Assembly (NCBI RefSeq): GCF_020921035.1
Contig: NC_063155.1
Span: 23,305,294 to 23,369,293 of the forward strand
Length of the DNA: 64,000 nt
From: Rhodamnia argentea
Taxonomy: Eukaryota > Streptophyta > Magnoliopsida > Myrtales > Myrtaceae
Reading direction: 5' to 3'
Position 1 is the first letter of the stretch; every line of letters begins with the position of its first letter. This document shows, piece by piece, positions 22,272-33,700 of this stretch. The notes beneath the pieces are model-generated. The model had not been told where the DNA came from and searched no databases. It saw only the letters and a program-made list of their open reading frames with translations. Both the position numbers and the translations under genes were made by a program.

Positions 22272-22702
22272 GGGGTGCATGAAATCTATCCAGAAACAAA
22301 ATTTCTGTTTCAAACCTATTTTTGGAACAGAAACTCGTTTGGTAACGTAATTCTATTTTTCTATTTCCGAAACAAAAAGTTGTTTTCGAAATATATTTGA
22401 AGAAGAAATGATAAACAAAAATTTTCTACTTTTCCGAGAAACGGAAATAAAAATCTCATTTTTTTTTCAAATACCCGCCACCGTTGACTACCACCCGGTC
22501 GACGCCAACCGCCGAAGCCGCCGCCGTCGGTCTCCACAGCCACCTCCCGCCGTCGGCCGACCGACACATTTTTCAAAAGTAAAAATTTTATGTCGTTATC
22601 AAACACATTTTTTTACTCGAAACTCATCCAGAAACAGAAATAGAAAAAACTATTTCTAGCCGTAAATCTATTTCGAAAACAGAATGGTTATCATTCACCC
22701 CC
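22272..22702. mobile_element. Tourist/PIF-like MITE with TTA target duplication
   Basis: The ends are GGGGTGCATGAAA and, reversed from the right, GGGGGTGAATGATAAC. Both sides have TTA (22269-22271 and 22703-22705). The dirigent D upstream region has the uninterrupted site (GGGCCATTAGTGCC near 28302-28315), so this is a real insertion after the copies C and D separated. It contains a GC-rich core at about 22475-22565 flanked by AT-rich arms; no transposase. Confidence 0.7.
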
Positions 22703-22705
22703 TTA

Positions 22706-24150
22706 GTGCGATTTCCCAAGCTATACAACTCAAACCTCATTGGGCCCTAAAAAGTAGATTAAGTTTAATTTCTACCATATTATAAGCACTTGCTTAACAC
22801 CGAAAAAAAAAAAAAACAAAAACTATGTCGCCGCGAGGATTCGTGATTCGCTAGGAGGAAGATGAGTATACAATCTCCGATTATAAAATGTTAGGTTTAT
22901 TGAAGCTTTTCTATATCGATCAAGAGACAAATTTGTTTACAGACTCTTTGACCTCCGCGTCATGCAGGATTTTGAGTCATCCCAAAAACAATCGATTTTT
23001 CAAATTTGACATAGTGGTTAGATGAATTTCCTATTCGGAGGAAAAAAAAAAAAAAAAAGAAAACCACGTGACATTTCGGTAGGCCTCCCCTAGCCGAGAT
23101 AATATTGATCCCAGCTGGGCAGCGGCACGCGCAATCCACACGTGTTGCCTGCCGCCGGTGCTCCGCCACGTCACCACCAGTCGCACGTGGTAAACACCTG
23201 ACTTCCCACTCCACTTAAGCTAAACTCAGTGCTTAACTACTAGAAAGTCAGTGTCGAGCGAAAGAATCTCGTAGTTTGTCCCCTGGAGACCGTCGGGGAA
23301 CCACATCAGCAAATACCCACTCCATCCATCGTGCGACGCGTGTCGCACGGGCCCACTTTTCAAAAAAAGAAACTTTCCTCTCTCTTCTTCCCCGTCTCTC
23401 CTCCGCCAGTCCGCATGACCTCTCCGACCTCCTACCTCCTCTCTCTTCCGCCTAATCCCTTTTCCCTTCTCCGACCTCGAGCCCGGGCCATCGCCATTGC
23501 CGGCTGCGGCGGAAAGCATGATTCGGAGTCTCCGGCAACGGGCTCGCCGCCGATTGGTCCCTATCCCTTTGTGCGCCTCACGAAGATGCCCGAAGCCGAA
23601 CTGGAGCAGCCATGGCTGCGATGGCCGCGAGTCGAGCTCGAGCAGCCATGGCCGAGACAGCTTTGCCGGTGACCGGCGAACCCAAAGCTAAAGCTCGAGC
23701 GCGAGAGGCCATGGCACCTGCAAACTTGAGAGTCCTCCTCCCTCCCCTTGTCGTCGCCCTCAACTTCATCAAGGACTCGAGCAGTCCTCCCTCGCCGGCA
23801 TCGCTAACCGAGCCGATCTGATCTGCCCGAACGACGCCGACGACGGCGATGCATGAGCCTTCAGCCGCTCATCCCGAGCAGTGCGCCAGTCGTCGGAGTC
23901 AGGCGGAGGAGAGATGGGGTAAGACAGAAAGAGAAAAAAGGAAATTTTTGGCAAGTGGGGCCCAATCACCACGTGTCATGCAATGAGTGGTGAGCTGGGC
24001 CACGTCAGACTTACCAGGTCTGTATACAATATTTTCTCCCTGGAGGGAGAAAGCGCGGGGCTCCAGCCTGGCAGTCTTAATCCCATCATCCCATCATCCC
24101 ATCCCGCGTGCGCGCGCCCTTCGTCCCACATGTCCAATCCTCCGCGGCCA
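22706..24150. other. Upstream region of the CBF gene
   Basis: No gene recognised. The GC-rich stretch at 23330-23830 has open frames on both strands made of low-complexity Ala/Arg/Pro residues, which I do not accept as genes. G-box/ABRE-type ACGTG sites lie at 23065-23070, 23140-23144, 23184-23189 and 23970-23975 (CCACGTGTC), matching expectations for a stress-controlled promoter, though they are far from the TATA box except the last. Confidence 0.45.
23970..23975 (+). promoter_or_regulatory. G-box/ABRE upstream of CBF
   Basis: CACGTG in the context CCACGTGTC, about 180 bp before the TATA box. Such sites bind bZIP and bHLH factors. Function here is inferred only from sequence. Confidence 0.4.
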
Positions 24151-24154
24151 AAAC

Positions 24155-24162
24155 TATAAATA
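24155..24162 (+). promoter_or_regulatory. TATA box of the CBF gene
   Basis: TATAAATA about 155 bp before the ATG at 24316, implying a leader of roughly 125 bases. Confidence 0.7.
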
Positions 24163-24315
24163 CTCCTTCGCTCGCTCCTGCTCCTATTGCGGCTCCACGA
24201 ACCGGTGAAGCACCAAAAGCCCGGATCTGAACTTTCCCCAAAAACTCGTTTCATCTTCTCAAACGAACTCATCGTCCAATCCACCGAGATTCTCCCGCTC
24301 GTCGATACTTCTCCG

Positions 24316-25050
24316 ATGGACGTCTCGGGCCGATTCTTGGGTCCCGCCTCCCCGTCCGATCGCTCGCCCTCCTTCCCCTGCTCGTCCCAGCACGCCCACT
24401 CGGACGAGGACGTCGTGCTCGCCTCTAGCCAGCCGAAGAAGCGGGCCGGGCGGGTGGTGTTCAAGGAGACGCGCCACCCCGTGTACCGGGGTGTCCGCCG
24501 GCGGAACAATGGCAAGTGGGTGTGCGAGCTCCGCGAGCCGAACAAGAAGTCGCGGATATGGCTCGGGACGTACCCGACACCGGAGATGGCTGCGCGGGCC
24601 CACGACGTGGCCGCACTCGCCCTCCGCGGCAGGGCCGCGTGCCTCAACTTCGCCGACTCGGCGTGGCGGCTCCGCGTGCCTGCCTCGAGGGACGCGGCGG
24701 AGATACAGAGGGCGGCAGCGGAGGCGGCAAGGGCGTTCGGCGGGGAGGAGGCGACAGCAGAGGAGGAGGACGAGGCCGAGGGGGTGGCCGGCGGCGGAGA
24801 GGTCGGCACGAAGGATTCCGCCGAAGTCGACGGAGGCAGCAACGTGTTCATGAACAGTTTAAGCTCGCCGGAGAACCTGTTTTGTATGGACGAAGAGGCG
24901 GTGTTTGGCTCGGATTACGACTATTCGGAGCGGTGGATGCAAGGGCCGCTGCTATCTCCGCCGCCTCCGCCAGCGGAGAGGCTTAACCTGAACTGGGAAG
25001 AGATGGAAAATGATCAAACGGATATGTGTTTGTGGAGTTACTCCATATAA
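24316..25050 (+). CDS. CBF/DREB1 transcription factor
   Basis: An intronless 244-residue AP2/ERF protein. It has both CBF signature motifs around the AP2 domain: [16 protein letters not shown] at 40-55 and DSAWR at 114-118. The AP2 domain (about 57-113) contains [19 protein letters not shown] with Val69 and Glu74, the DREB pair that favours the CRT/DRE core CCGAC, then [16 protein letters not shown] and [10 protein letters not shown]. The acidic middle ([12 protein letters not shown]) and the end LWSYSI are the usual activation region of DREB1 proteins. Role by family: cold- and dehydration-induced activation of COR genes in the nucleus. The start at 24316 follows a TATA box and a plausible leader; the frame is open further up but without CBF-like sequence. 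It lies between dirigent copies C and D. Confidence 0.95.
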   Translation: MDVSGRFLGPASPSDRSPSFPCSSQHAHSDEDVVLASSQPKKRAGRVVFKETRHPVYRGVRRRNNGKWVCELREPNKKSRIWLGTYPTPEMAARAHDVAALALRGRAACLNFADSAWRLRVPASRDAAEIQRAAAEAARAFGGEEATAEEEDEAEGVAGGGEVGTKDSAEVDGGSNVFMNSLSSPENLFCMDEEAVFGSDYDYSERWMQGPLLSPPPPPAERLNLNWEEMENDQTDMCLWSYSI

Positions 25051-25689
25051 GCGAGAGAGTATGGTCAAGATGGCGTGCCTTTCCGGAAACTCCGTTTAAA
25101 TTGGATTCCGGGATTTTATATTTTAATGTTTTTAAGGAAATTGACGGAATTGGAATAGCAAGGATAGGAAAAAACCAGTTTGGGAAAAACGAAAAACCGG
25201 GTATGTTTGGGTGTGAGAGAAATGGCAGACGTGGCAAGACTTTTTGTTGTCACGTCATTAGATTTCTATGGAGTGCAACTAAAGTGAATATCCATTCGCA
25301 AAAATATCTTGTTCCCGCTTTAAACGAGTCCAAGCAACTTAATGGAACTTTCCATTGTGAAGGGGGGAAAAAAAAGGGTTGGCATTTCTGGGTAATTTTC
25401 CTATTTTTTTTTCATTTTTGAATTAAAGCTGATTTGGTCGAAACTTGCCGAATTAAAATCATTTTCAATGCTGCAACGAGAGGTGTAGATTCTTTCTTTA
25501 TTTTGTCATTTTAAGTTGATACCATTAAATCATTCGATGGGTATTAAAATGAGTCGCGAGCGTAGTAGAGAGGGTAAAAACGTCCCGTGAGCATCGGGCA
25601 CCGCGCCATTTAACGAGAAAGTATATTAACCGCAAATGATCACCGCATCGTAGTTACGATGCTTATCTTTAAAAACTTTCACAATTTAT

Positions 25690-27190
25690 TTATCTTCCCC
25701 ACATGTCAGCCCATATTGGATGGAGAATATTTGGGAAGACTCTCATTTTCTGACGTCGTTTTCGGTCAACGGCGTCTCTACAATGGAATTGCAACGGTCA
25801 GATTATATAACATTACATGATAATCCCCAATATTAAGCCCACTGATTTGTTTATACGTGGGATTTCTTGCAATTAGCTTCATAATCTCTTTCACCAACTT
25901 AAACGAGACTTGCTATTTCTTCGCAGATCTCCAACTCCAATTGAAGTTGGTACTAGGTAGGTACGCTGTTTGATCAGGGTTTTATTTATCGGATATTGAT
26001 CTGAATTTGGTCTCTTGCCTCTTGGTAACATCAAAAACCCTAGCTAGTTTCTCCTAAACTTGGAAAATTTAGAAGCAATAAATCGTAAATATTCCAGGAT
26101 CTGCAATAGAGAGATGTGCAAAGGTTACAGTTTTACTTAATAACTTAAACTTTCTGATGTGCTACAATCAATGGGTATTTATGTTCGAACAATACTTGAA
26201 GGAAAGCAAAGCAATCTAATTTAACAAGAAAATTAACAATCATGAAACTAGCCATCCTAGGAATAAGGAAATACTAATATCCCTTGTGTTTAATAGGGAC
26301 AAGTGCATTAGAAAGTCCTAAAACTTTGTCACGAAAGTGCAATCGAATCCTGAAACTTTTAGAAAAGTGCAATCAAGTCATCAAATTCATTGAGTTTGTG
26401 CAATCAAGTCATTTCACTAACTACGTCTAACTTGACAAACGGAAAATGCTAACAAGTTTTATAATCTTATTGCACCAACATTACAAGTTTTAGGGCTCAC
26501 TGCACCAACTTGATAAGTTTTAGGATTTAATTGTACCTTTTGAAAGCCTTAAGACCCAATTGCACTTTCGTGACAAGTTTTAGGACGTGATTGCACATTT
26601 GGAAGGTTTTATGATTCAATTACACTTTCATGACAATTTTTTGGACTTTCAACACAATTATCCCTATAAAATACTATCTCCCATACTGTTCTCTACGGGG
26701 TATTATCTAATATTCATAAAGATATGTCAACATAAATCATTATGAAGACAGATAATGAGAAAAAAAAAAAAACTTGATTGCATGCACCTTGGCCCACCAA
26801 AATTGCAAGTCAATTTCATCATAAAAAAATTCGAGGGCCACTTGGACCTACATTAAAAGATCCTCGTATCTAACACAGGCATTCGCCTTTTCCATGATTG
26901 ACGACTCGTGTTCGATATATAACTTTTTTAAAATCAAGATAACACTCGTTGATCTTGCACGCTTCTTCTCTAGATAAACTAAAGTCTTTAGGCAGTCTAA
27001 ATTGTATTTGGTCACAAATATCAGTTAATCTAATGAAGTTATATTAACCCCGACATGCTAATCCTCGTATCTGTCCCATTTGATGACTTCTCTGCTAAAG
27101 TTGGCTCCATTCAATTGACTTTGGAACCGATTAAACCTGTATTAATAAAATTGGGTAGGACACTAGAGAATTAAAAAAGAAACGCAGTAA
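25690..27190. repeat. Segmental duplication, left copy
   Basis: Collinear with 29230-30745. Shared words include GACGTCGTTTTCGG, GATAATCCCCA, GATTTCTTGCA, TGATCTGAATTTGGTCTC, ATGCTAATCCTCGTATCT and GAACCGATTAAACC. It contains a long-TIR MITE (26293-26667). No protein-coding gene is recognised; the left copy borders the 3' side of dirigent copy D. Confidence 0.75.
26293..26667. mobile_element. Long-TIR MITE inside the left duplication copy
   Basis: Left ATAGGGACAAGTGCATTAG and right, reversed, ATAGGGATAATTGTGTTG, with inverted halves built from AAGTGCAATCGAATCCTGAA-type words. Its counterpart at 29824-30203 is in the other duplication copy, so it inserted before the duplication. Confidence 0.55.
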
Positions 27191-27257
27191 ATTGATGTCA
27201 AGAAAGACGTCATTTATTCATAAGAGACTCCATATATTACATCTTAGCTAAAATTTA

Positions 27258-27835
27258 TCAAATCGAAAATTGCCAATGCCACACATACGCATCGTATTCT
27301 ACTACCGTTAACCCAGTCTTTGGGTCGAATTGATATGTCCTCACGTGGACATAGCCTCTCGCGAACCGGAACGAGCTGGTCCTGCCGATGACCGGCATCT
27401 CTCTAACCTTCATGAAGATGGTGTTCCGCCTGAGCATGGTCAATGTGCTGCCTTTGTACTCTCCTTCCGTGAAGACCAAGTTCATGGCCATCAATGCGGC
27501 GATCTCCTCTTGCGATGCCGATAGATAGAGACCCTGAGCCCTCCCTATGATGCCCGAGCTCAGGTCGGGCCCGATCGTCAATGCGTCGTTGATCACGGAC
27601 ACCGAACCGAAGAAGGCGAACGAGTTGGACTTTGGGGAGACTATTATAACAGCACTTAGGTTTGGGCCAGTGAAAATGTCATGCCAAAAGAAGTGAAGGT
27701 GGGTCAGCTTCTCCTTCCTAGGCATTGCATTTTGCGGCCCCGGCTCGATGGTCTCGGAATAGATGCGGCTTTTGCGGCGGCTGTCGCAGCTAGGCAAGAG
27801 AGGAGGAGGGAGAGAGGAAAGATGAGCCTCGACAA
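27258..27835 (-). pseudogene. Dirigent protein copy D, start and stop lost
   Basis: The body is intact: [98 protein letters not shown] and YDAYVWH. Three differences from copy B or C stand out. The ancestral ATG is TTG (27835-27833). One base is missing where GGAAAAAGC became GCAAAAGC, so the signal-peptide frame does not join the body. The stop TAG is TGG, adding WQFSI before the next stop. The first in-frame Met is inside KEKLTH's left flank (AMPRKEK), which would give an unsecreted protein. The TATA box (27910-27917) remains. Confidence 0.75.
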
Positions 27836-27909
27836 GGTTCGGCGAGTCCGACGGCAAAAAAATCCTTAGAGAAAGTGCCTGTGGTGGTGCATGGTTAGGG
27901 CGTGGACGC

Positions 27910-27917
27910 TATTTATA
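27910..27917 (-). promoter_or_regulatory. TATA box of dirigent copy D
   Basis: TATAAATA on the minus strand, at the same place as in copy C; the flanking promoter DNA (about 27870-28310) is closely similar to 21870-22270. Confidence 0.6.
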
Positions 27918-28319
27918 GTCCCAAAACTATAGGGGTCGACCAAAATTACAGGGGTTGTCATGAGTTGTGGTTGTTGGGTTCAGATGCCGATGGTGAACGG
28001 AACACGAAGTCTTGTGCAATAATTTGCATCGTCGATTGGACACTAGTGCTGATAAATTCGTAAGAAGTATAATGCTAGGTAGTATTGTTGTTGATACCTT
28101 GTGTATTATGTACATACATGTATTTTCTTCTTGTCTTGCTTGCACATGAGATCTGTCGTTAGAGCATATTCCCCGGATTTGGACTTTTTGACAGATACCG
28201 AGATTCCTCAAGTCAAATTTTGGCACGACTTGATGTATGATGAGGACAAGGACCCATGGCACATTGGTTAGGGCCCATTGCAAGATTATTTTGATTTTTG
28301 GGCCATTAGTGCCTTCCCC

Positions 28320-29229
28320 AAGCCATATGCCTCATGGGAGTAAGCATAGTTCCAGGATATCAGATCGGGGAGAACCGATCGGTTTGAGGTTCCAGAGTAT
28401 CGAGAGTAGGTTCTAGATTTCAAAAATTATAAAACCTATTATAAATGATAGGTTTTAGGTAGGTGGAACCTGGAATCGGAACTTAAAACCTAGAGCAAGG
28501 TTTTATATTTTTTTCTTGGTATATGTTTTCGTGTCATCCTGCGGTATTTCATAGTGTTCGATGATGAGTGTGTAATATGGAACCACTTTATCGTTCAAAC
28601 TTTTACTTTGTTAATGTTTCATATTTTTCGTGTGTTCAAATATGAGTTGCGGCCGGTGAATTTAAGCGGCGGGTGATGGTCACTAAATGTGATTATTTAA
28701 TACAATCGTTCAACTAAAAATACATGTGGAACCTAAAAGTATGCGGGATAGGTTTCGGGTTCCAAAAAATGATAAACCTAAATAAATAAGTAGATTTTAG
28801 GTTTCGGATGGAATCTGTATGGAATAATCGTGGATTTACTCGTCTTACGTGTAAATCGAGAACATTCCGATTAGGAATTGCACACATGTTATGTTCAATA
28901 ACTTGGTGAGAAATCTCGTGCGTCTTCCATCTAGAAGAAATGATTTTCAGACGGGGACGACCTGCGGGGGGGACTGTCTTGGTTTCTAGAAGGTTGTCAT
29001 TAATGCAACGAAAATATATGCCAAAGCACTCTCGGCATAAGAATCAAAGCTTCCTAATTCCAAACCCCACCATCGACATTAATTAAGACTTTAACCTTGA
29101 CCATATAAGATTATTTATTCTATTGTTAATCCGTCCACGTGTCAATCCTAGATTTCACAAGACGACCTAAGTAAAAGTAATTTCCGGTGGGTGCAATCTT
29201 AAGGGAGCTTGACTTTTGAATTTTGCTTC
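28320..29229. other. Gene-less stretch with a simple MITE-like repeat
   Basis: Between about 28345 and 28830, words such as GGTTCCAG, GGTTTTAGG and GGAACCT recur in both directions, as in low-complexity plant MITEs. No gene seen. Confidence 0.4.
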
Positions 29230-30745
29230 TCATTTACACACGTCGATGTTCCTTAGCCCAGAAGGACTGAGAACATGTGGGAAGATTCTCCCAATTTCCG
29301 ACGTCGTTTTCGGCCCACGGCGTTTCCGCCATGGAATTGCTACGGTCAGATTACGCTATATTTGCATGATAATCCCCAGTGTTAAGCCCGCTGATTTGTT
29401 TGCACGCGGGATTTCTTGCAGTGAACTCTATAATCTCTTTCATCAACTTAATCGAGACTTACTATTTCTTCACAGATCTCCAACATCAAGTAGGCACGCT
29501 GCTTGATAAGGGTTTAGTTATTGGACATTGATCTGAATTTGGTCTCTTGCCTCTTGGTAAAATCAAAACCCTAGCTAGCTTCTCCTAAACTTTGGAAAAT
29601 TTTGAAGCAATAAATGGTAAATATTCCTGTATCTGCAATAGAGAGATTCTCAAAGGTTACATTTTTACTCAATAACTTAAATTTTTAATGTGCTACTATC
29701 AATGGGTATTTATATCCGAACAATACGTGAAGGAAAGTAAAGTAATATGATTTAACAATAAAATTAGGTACCATGAAGCTAGCTATCCTATGAACAATGA
29801 AATACTAATATCCCTCATGTTTAATAGGGATAAGCGGACTAGGTTATCTCAAAACATCGTCACAAAAGTGTAATTGAGTCCTAAAACTTTCAAAGTTGCA
29901 ATCAAGTCGTAAAACTTGAAGAATTTGTGCAAACCAGTCCTTCTATCAACTCCGTTCAACTAGACAAACGGAAAATGCTAACAAGGTTTAGGATTTTATT
30001 GCACCAACATGACAAGTTTTAAGACTCATTACACCAACTTGAAAAGTTTTAGGATTTGATTATATATTTTGAAAACTTTAAGACTCAATTACACTTTCCT
30101 AACATAGTTTTAGGACTCGATTGCACATTTTGAAGATTTTAGGACTCAATTGTATTTTTATGACAAGTTTACAAGACAGTTGCATCCGTATAATAATTCC
30201 CCCAATACTATTCTCTACCAGCCTATTATCTAATGTCCATAAAGATACGTCAACATAAAAGTCGTTAGCAATACAGATAATGAGGAAAATGCTTGATTGC
30301 ATGCGCCTCGGCCCACCAAACTACTAGTCAATTTCAACATATATGTTCCGAGGGTCACTTGGACCTACATTCAAAGATCCTCATGCCTAACAAGTATATG
30401 TTTTTTTTTTCGTGATTCGCGACTCGAGGTCGATACATAAGTCCTTAAAATAACGATCACACTCGATCTTGCACGCTCCTTCCACGGAGAAGCTTCTGAG
30501 AAGAAGCTCCATATATGCATCCTCGAAGCATCCTTTTCATTTGACCTTCGTTTGATTTGAGTAACAAATTCTCAATTAATCTAATCAAGTTAAATTGAGC
30601 CCCGAGATGCTAATCCTCGTATCTTGTCTCGTTTCATCAGGGCTCTGCAAAAGGCGGCTCCATTCGAGTGACGACTTCGGAACCGATTAAACCCGTATTA
30701 ATAATCGTGAAGCACGCTAGAGAATTAGAAAAGAAACGCAGTATT
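29230..30745. repeat. Segmental duplication, right copy
   Basis: Collinear with 25690-27190. The left copy ends next to dirigent copy D; the right copy ends near GAAACGCAGTA (30733-30743) with no dirigent sequence after it, so the duplication stopped at or before the gene. A frame at 29216-29506 (96 residues) lies here but has no family signature. Confidence 0.75.
29824..30203. mobile_element. Long-TIR MITE inside the right duplication copy
   Basis: The counterpart of 26293-26667, with ATAGGGATAAGCGGAC at the left. It is more decayed at its right end. Confidence 0.5.
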
Positions 30746-33700
30746 TTATTTGAATTGGACCGTCGTCAAAGAGTCGAAATGTCACCATCACGAGGGCGCA
30801 GCATTTTGAAAAATAATCCGCTTGACATTAAACCAGTGGCCAGAATTCCAGATTGACCAGCTTAAAGGTTGAGACCAAATGCACTAAGGAACCTTTCGCA
30901 CGAAGCTTATCCGAGATTAAACAACTGATAAACGTGGATTGCGTGGAATCTTTGCCTGTGTCAAAATAATTTTGTCATTTATATATTTGTTTTTTGCCTT
31001 GGGAAAGCTGGCATCACTGGTGATCTAAGGAAATCTGATGGCTTGTTTTAGGTATAGATGCTGACTTGATTTTCGAGCATTGAATGGTCATTCCGAAAGC
31101 AATTACGTGACTCTAATTATATTTTATAATAAATTTTCTGAATGGAAAATGGTTATTGAAGTATGGTTCATACTTTCAATCAACAAAAAAGTATGGGGGT
31201 CCTGTTTTCTAGTGAGCAGGCGGGGATCCGAGGGAATTGAAGCAAGGGGCAGTACTCCTCGGACGCTAAAGGGCTTCTACAATTTGAGCCCATACTTATT
31301 CATTGGCAATTTGAGCTTGGCCCCATAAATAATTACAGCTATATAATATCTCTTTCCCTTGTAACGATGAATATAATGAGAGATGCATAGTGTTAATTTT
31401 AGTGGAATCATTTGCTAAACGTAATCCTAATTTATGGATGAACTGGGATAAAATCTCGCATCTCGATTTCTCTTTCTCATTTTTTACGCTTTAGTTCGTC
31501 GCGATTGTGCGCTGAACCATAACAATGATGAATATTGGTAGCAAGTTCAGTACGTAGGATAGTAATGTGAGTAAATTAATTTACTCCTTTTTTTATAAAC
31601 TAAATTCAACATAATTAAACCTCTGATAGGGAAAATTAAGCCAATCGGGACCTTTTTTAACAACTTCTTTTGTGCTAAAAAAACCTATTAGCAGCTTGTT
31701 TAAGCATAATTACTTTTTTTTTTCAGTGTAGCCCATCTACGACGCGTCACCCAGTACGTAAATGAGATTGCACCATGGGAGAAATATTTTAAAAACAATC
31801 GTTTGAAGCTGCCGTATACGCAAGTGATACGAATTTCCAATGACGTGGCATTTGGGCAGCTTCATTATAAGCACACACAATAATTAATTACTCTACATGA
31901 AATAAATGAATGAACGAAAGAGAAATGTGCTACGTCCGGATTATCTTTTCAAAATTTGTTTATTAGTAATTTGGCAATGTCTTATTTGGTGTCTAGGGTA
32001 AGATACGCTATTTTCGTACTTCATAGAGAAATCGAGGTGCTCGATATACGACATTCGCTAGGTTTCAAAAATTATACATACGCATACGTAACGTACATGC
32101 ATGAAGAATATATGTCAATAAGCCCCGAAACAACAGTAAGAATAGAGAGAATACCAACGACATCCTCTCCCCCACACCTTGCGACGTCATTGCATTCTTC
32201 GGAGCTTCATGTCAATCCCATTCAACCACGAAGTGATGCCCACGAAATGGAAAAGTCATGTATAGATAGACACATGCGTAGATAATTCAAAGATACTAAT
32301 ATTCCCATTTAGGACATATTTTGGATGTCGCGGACGGAAATATATGTCCTAATAAGTTTCCGACGTCTTCATTCGATTCCGCTTCTCATTCTTCAGTACC
32401 CATCCCAATTTCTTCTATCATTACTCTGATTGCTCATTCCTGCATGCCGAACGGGGCCTAGGATTAGAAAAAGAGATACGGGACTTAAGAGTTCTCCAGC
32501 GTTCTTCGAAATCTCATATCAATGAATTGTTTTTTTCTTCTAAAGGAGAAAAAAATAAAGGTGCCGAGGGGTATATATGTCCTTGTCTCAATCCCGATTT
32601 CTAAATTTAGCATGGACGAGTTATATGCGGATATATTAATCCATTCGCAAGGGAGTTTCCAAAACAATCCGACAATGAGTTCAGCAAATTCAAAATGATG
32701 AGAAAGAGCCATTCTAGGTGAAACATATGTTTGAACAAAAACGACTTGGCTTCGTCGAGAAGCTAAGGAAAAAGGCAATTAGAGATACGAAGGAATACAG
32801 GAAATTTCCAAAGCAATTGATCCCCACTTCATGCGAAAGTTCCACGTTTCAGTCTCTTTCAGCACAAAAAGAAAAGTAATCATAAATGGAAAAAAAAAAA
32901 AATCTAGACTTCTTTTACCCATAATTGCCTCGAGCCTTCTGTACCAAATTGTTTGTCTGAATTGATTGAAAATGACATCGACAAAAAGTGTCGCTCTTTA
33001 ATGACGAAGAGCAATCCACAATGCCGGTCGCAAATCAGAATCCAGCTTGATTTACATAATTTAAAATCGGCAGATGCCCGATCCTACTTTTTTTTTTTTT
33101 TTTTTGTCTTAAAATCACCTAGCTCACTTTTAGTTATGCCCCTCTTGGAGTTTCGGCTTGGATTTAGTCTCTAGTAGCTTTGTTTTAGTCGAGATTAGGG
33201 ACACTAAACTATACCCGAGAATCGACTTTTGTTTGTGACGAGGAATTTATACTATGTTAACTTATCCCTGCATTGATTTTGGCCTAGGAGGCTAGTACCC
33301 ATTATTTTACTTCGTTAATCGAATTAGTTGCGGATTTGATGATGAAGTAAACCAATGGAGTCGCTTCGTGCCCTGAAAAATGTTATGTGGGAGGGTCCCG
33401 GGCCATCCAAATCAATCGATTACATGATGTCATGAGCACCAAATCGATGTCCTCGTGATTTTTAACTACTAAATGATTCGGATGGGTCAGCAGATTACTT
33501 ATTTAACAAGCATGCGAGTTTTTCAAATCATTGATAAGTGTCTCGTCGGAATTCATCATGCGACCGACGAAATATCTTTCATCGAAAATCGTCATTCGCT
33601 TCTTAATTACAGGTAAATAGGTTTTGTGGCGACTTCGGAATCAACCACTTGAATTTCAACAACACAAATTGAGCCAAAATTTAATTGATGATGGAGCTTG

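Noticed and set aside
23331-23821. Open frames upstream of CBF on both strands
   Set aside because: Ala/Arg/Pro-rich, overlapping in opposite directions, no family signature; likely GC-rich non-coding DNA or a fragment I cannot place.
23976-24851. A 291-residue minus-strand frame across the CBF gene
   Set aside because: It mirrors the AP2 coding strand and is made of Ser/Ala/Pro/Arg-rich sequence; the CBF signature lies on the plus strand.
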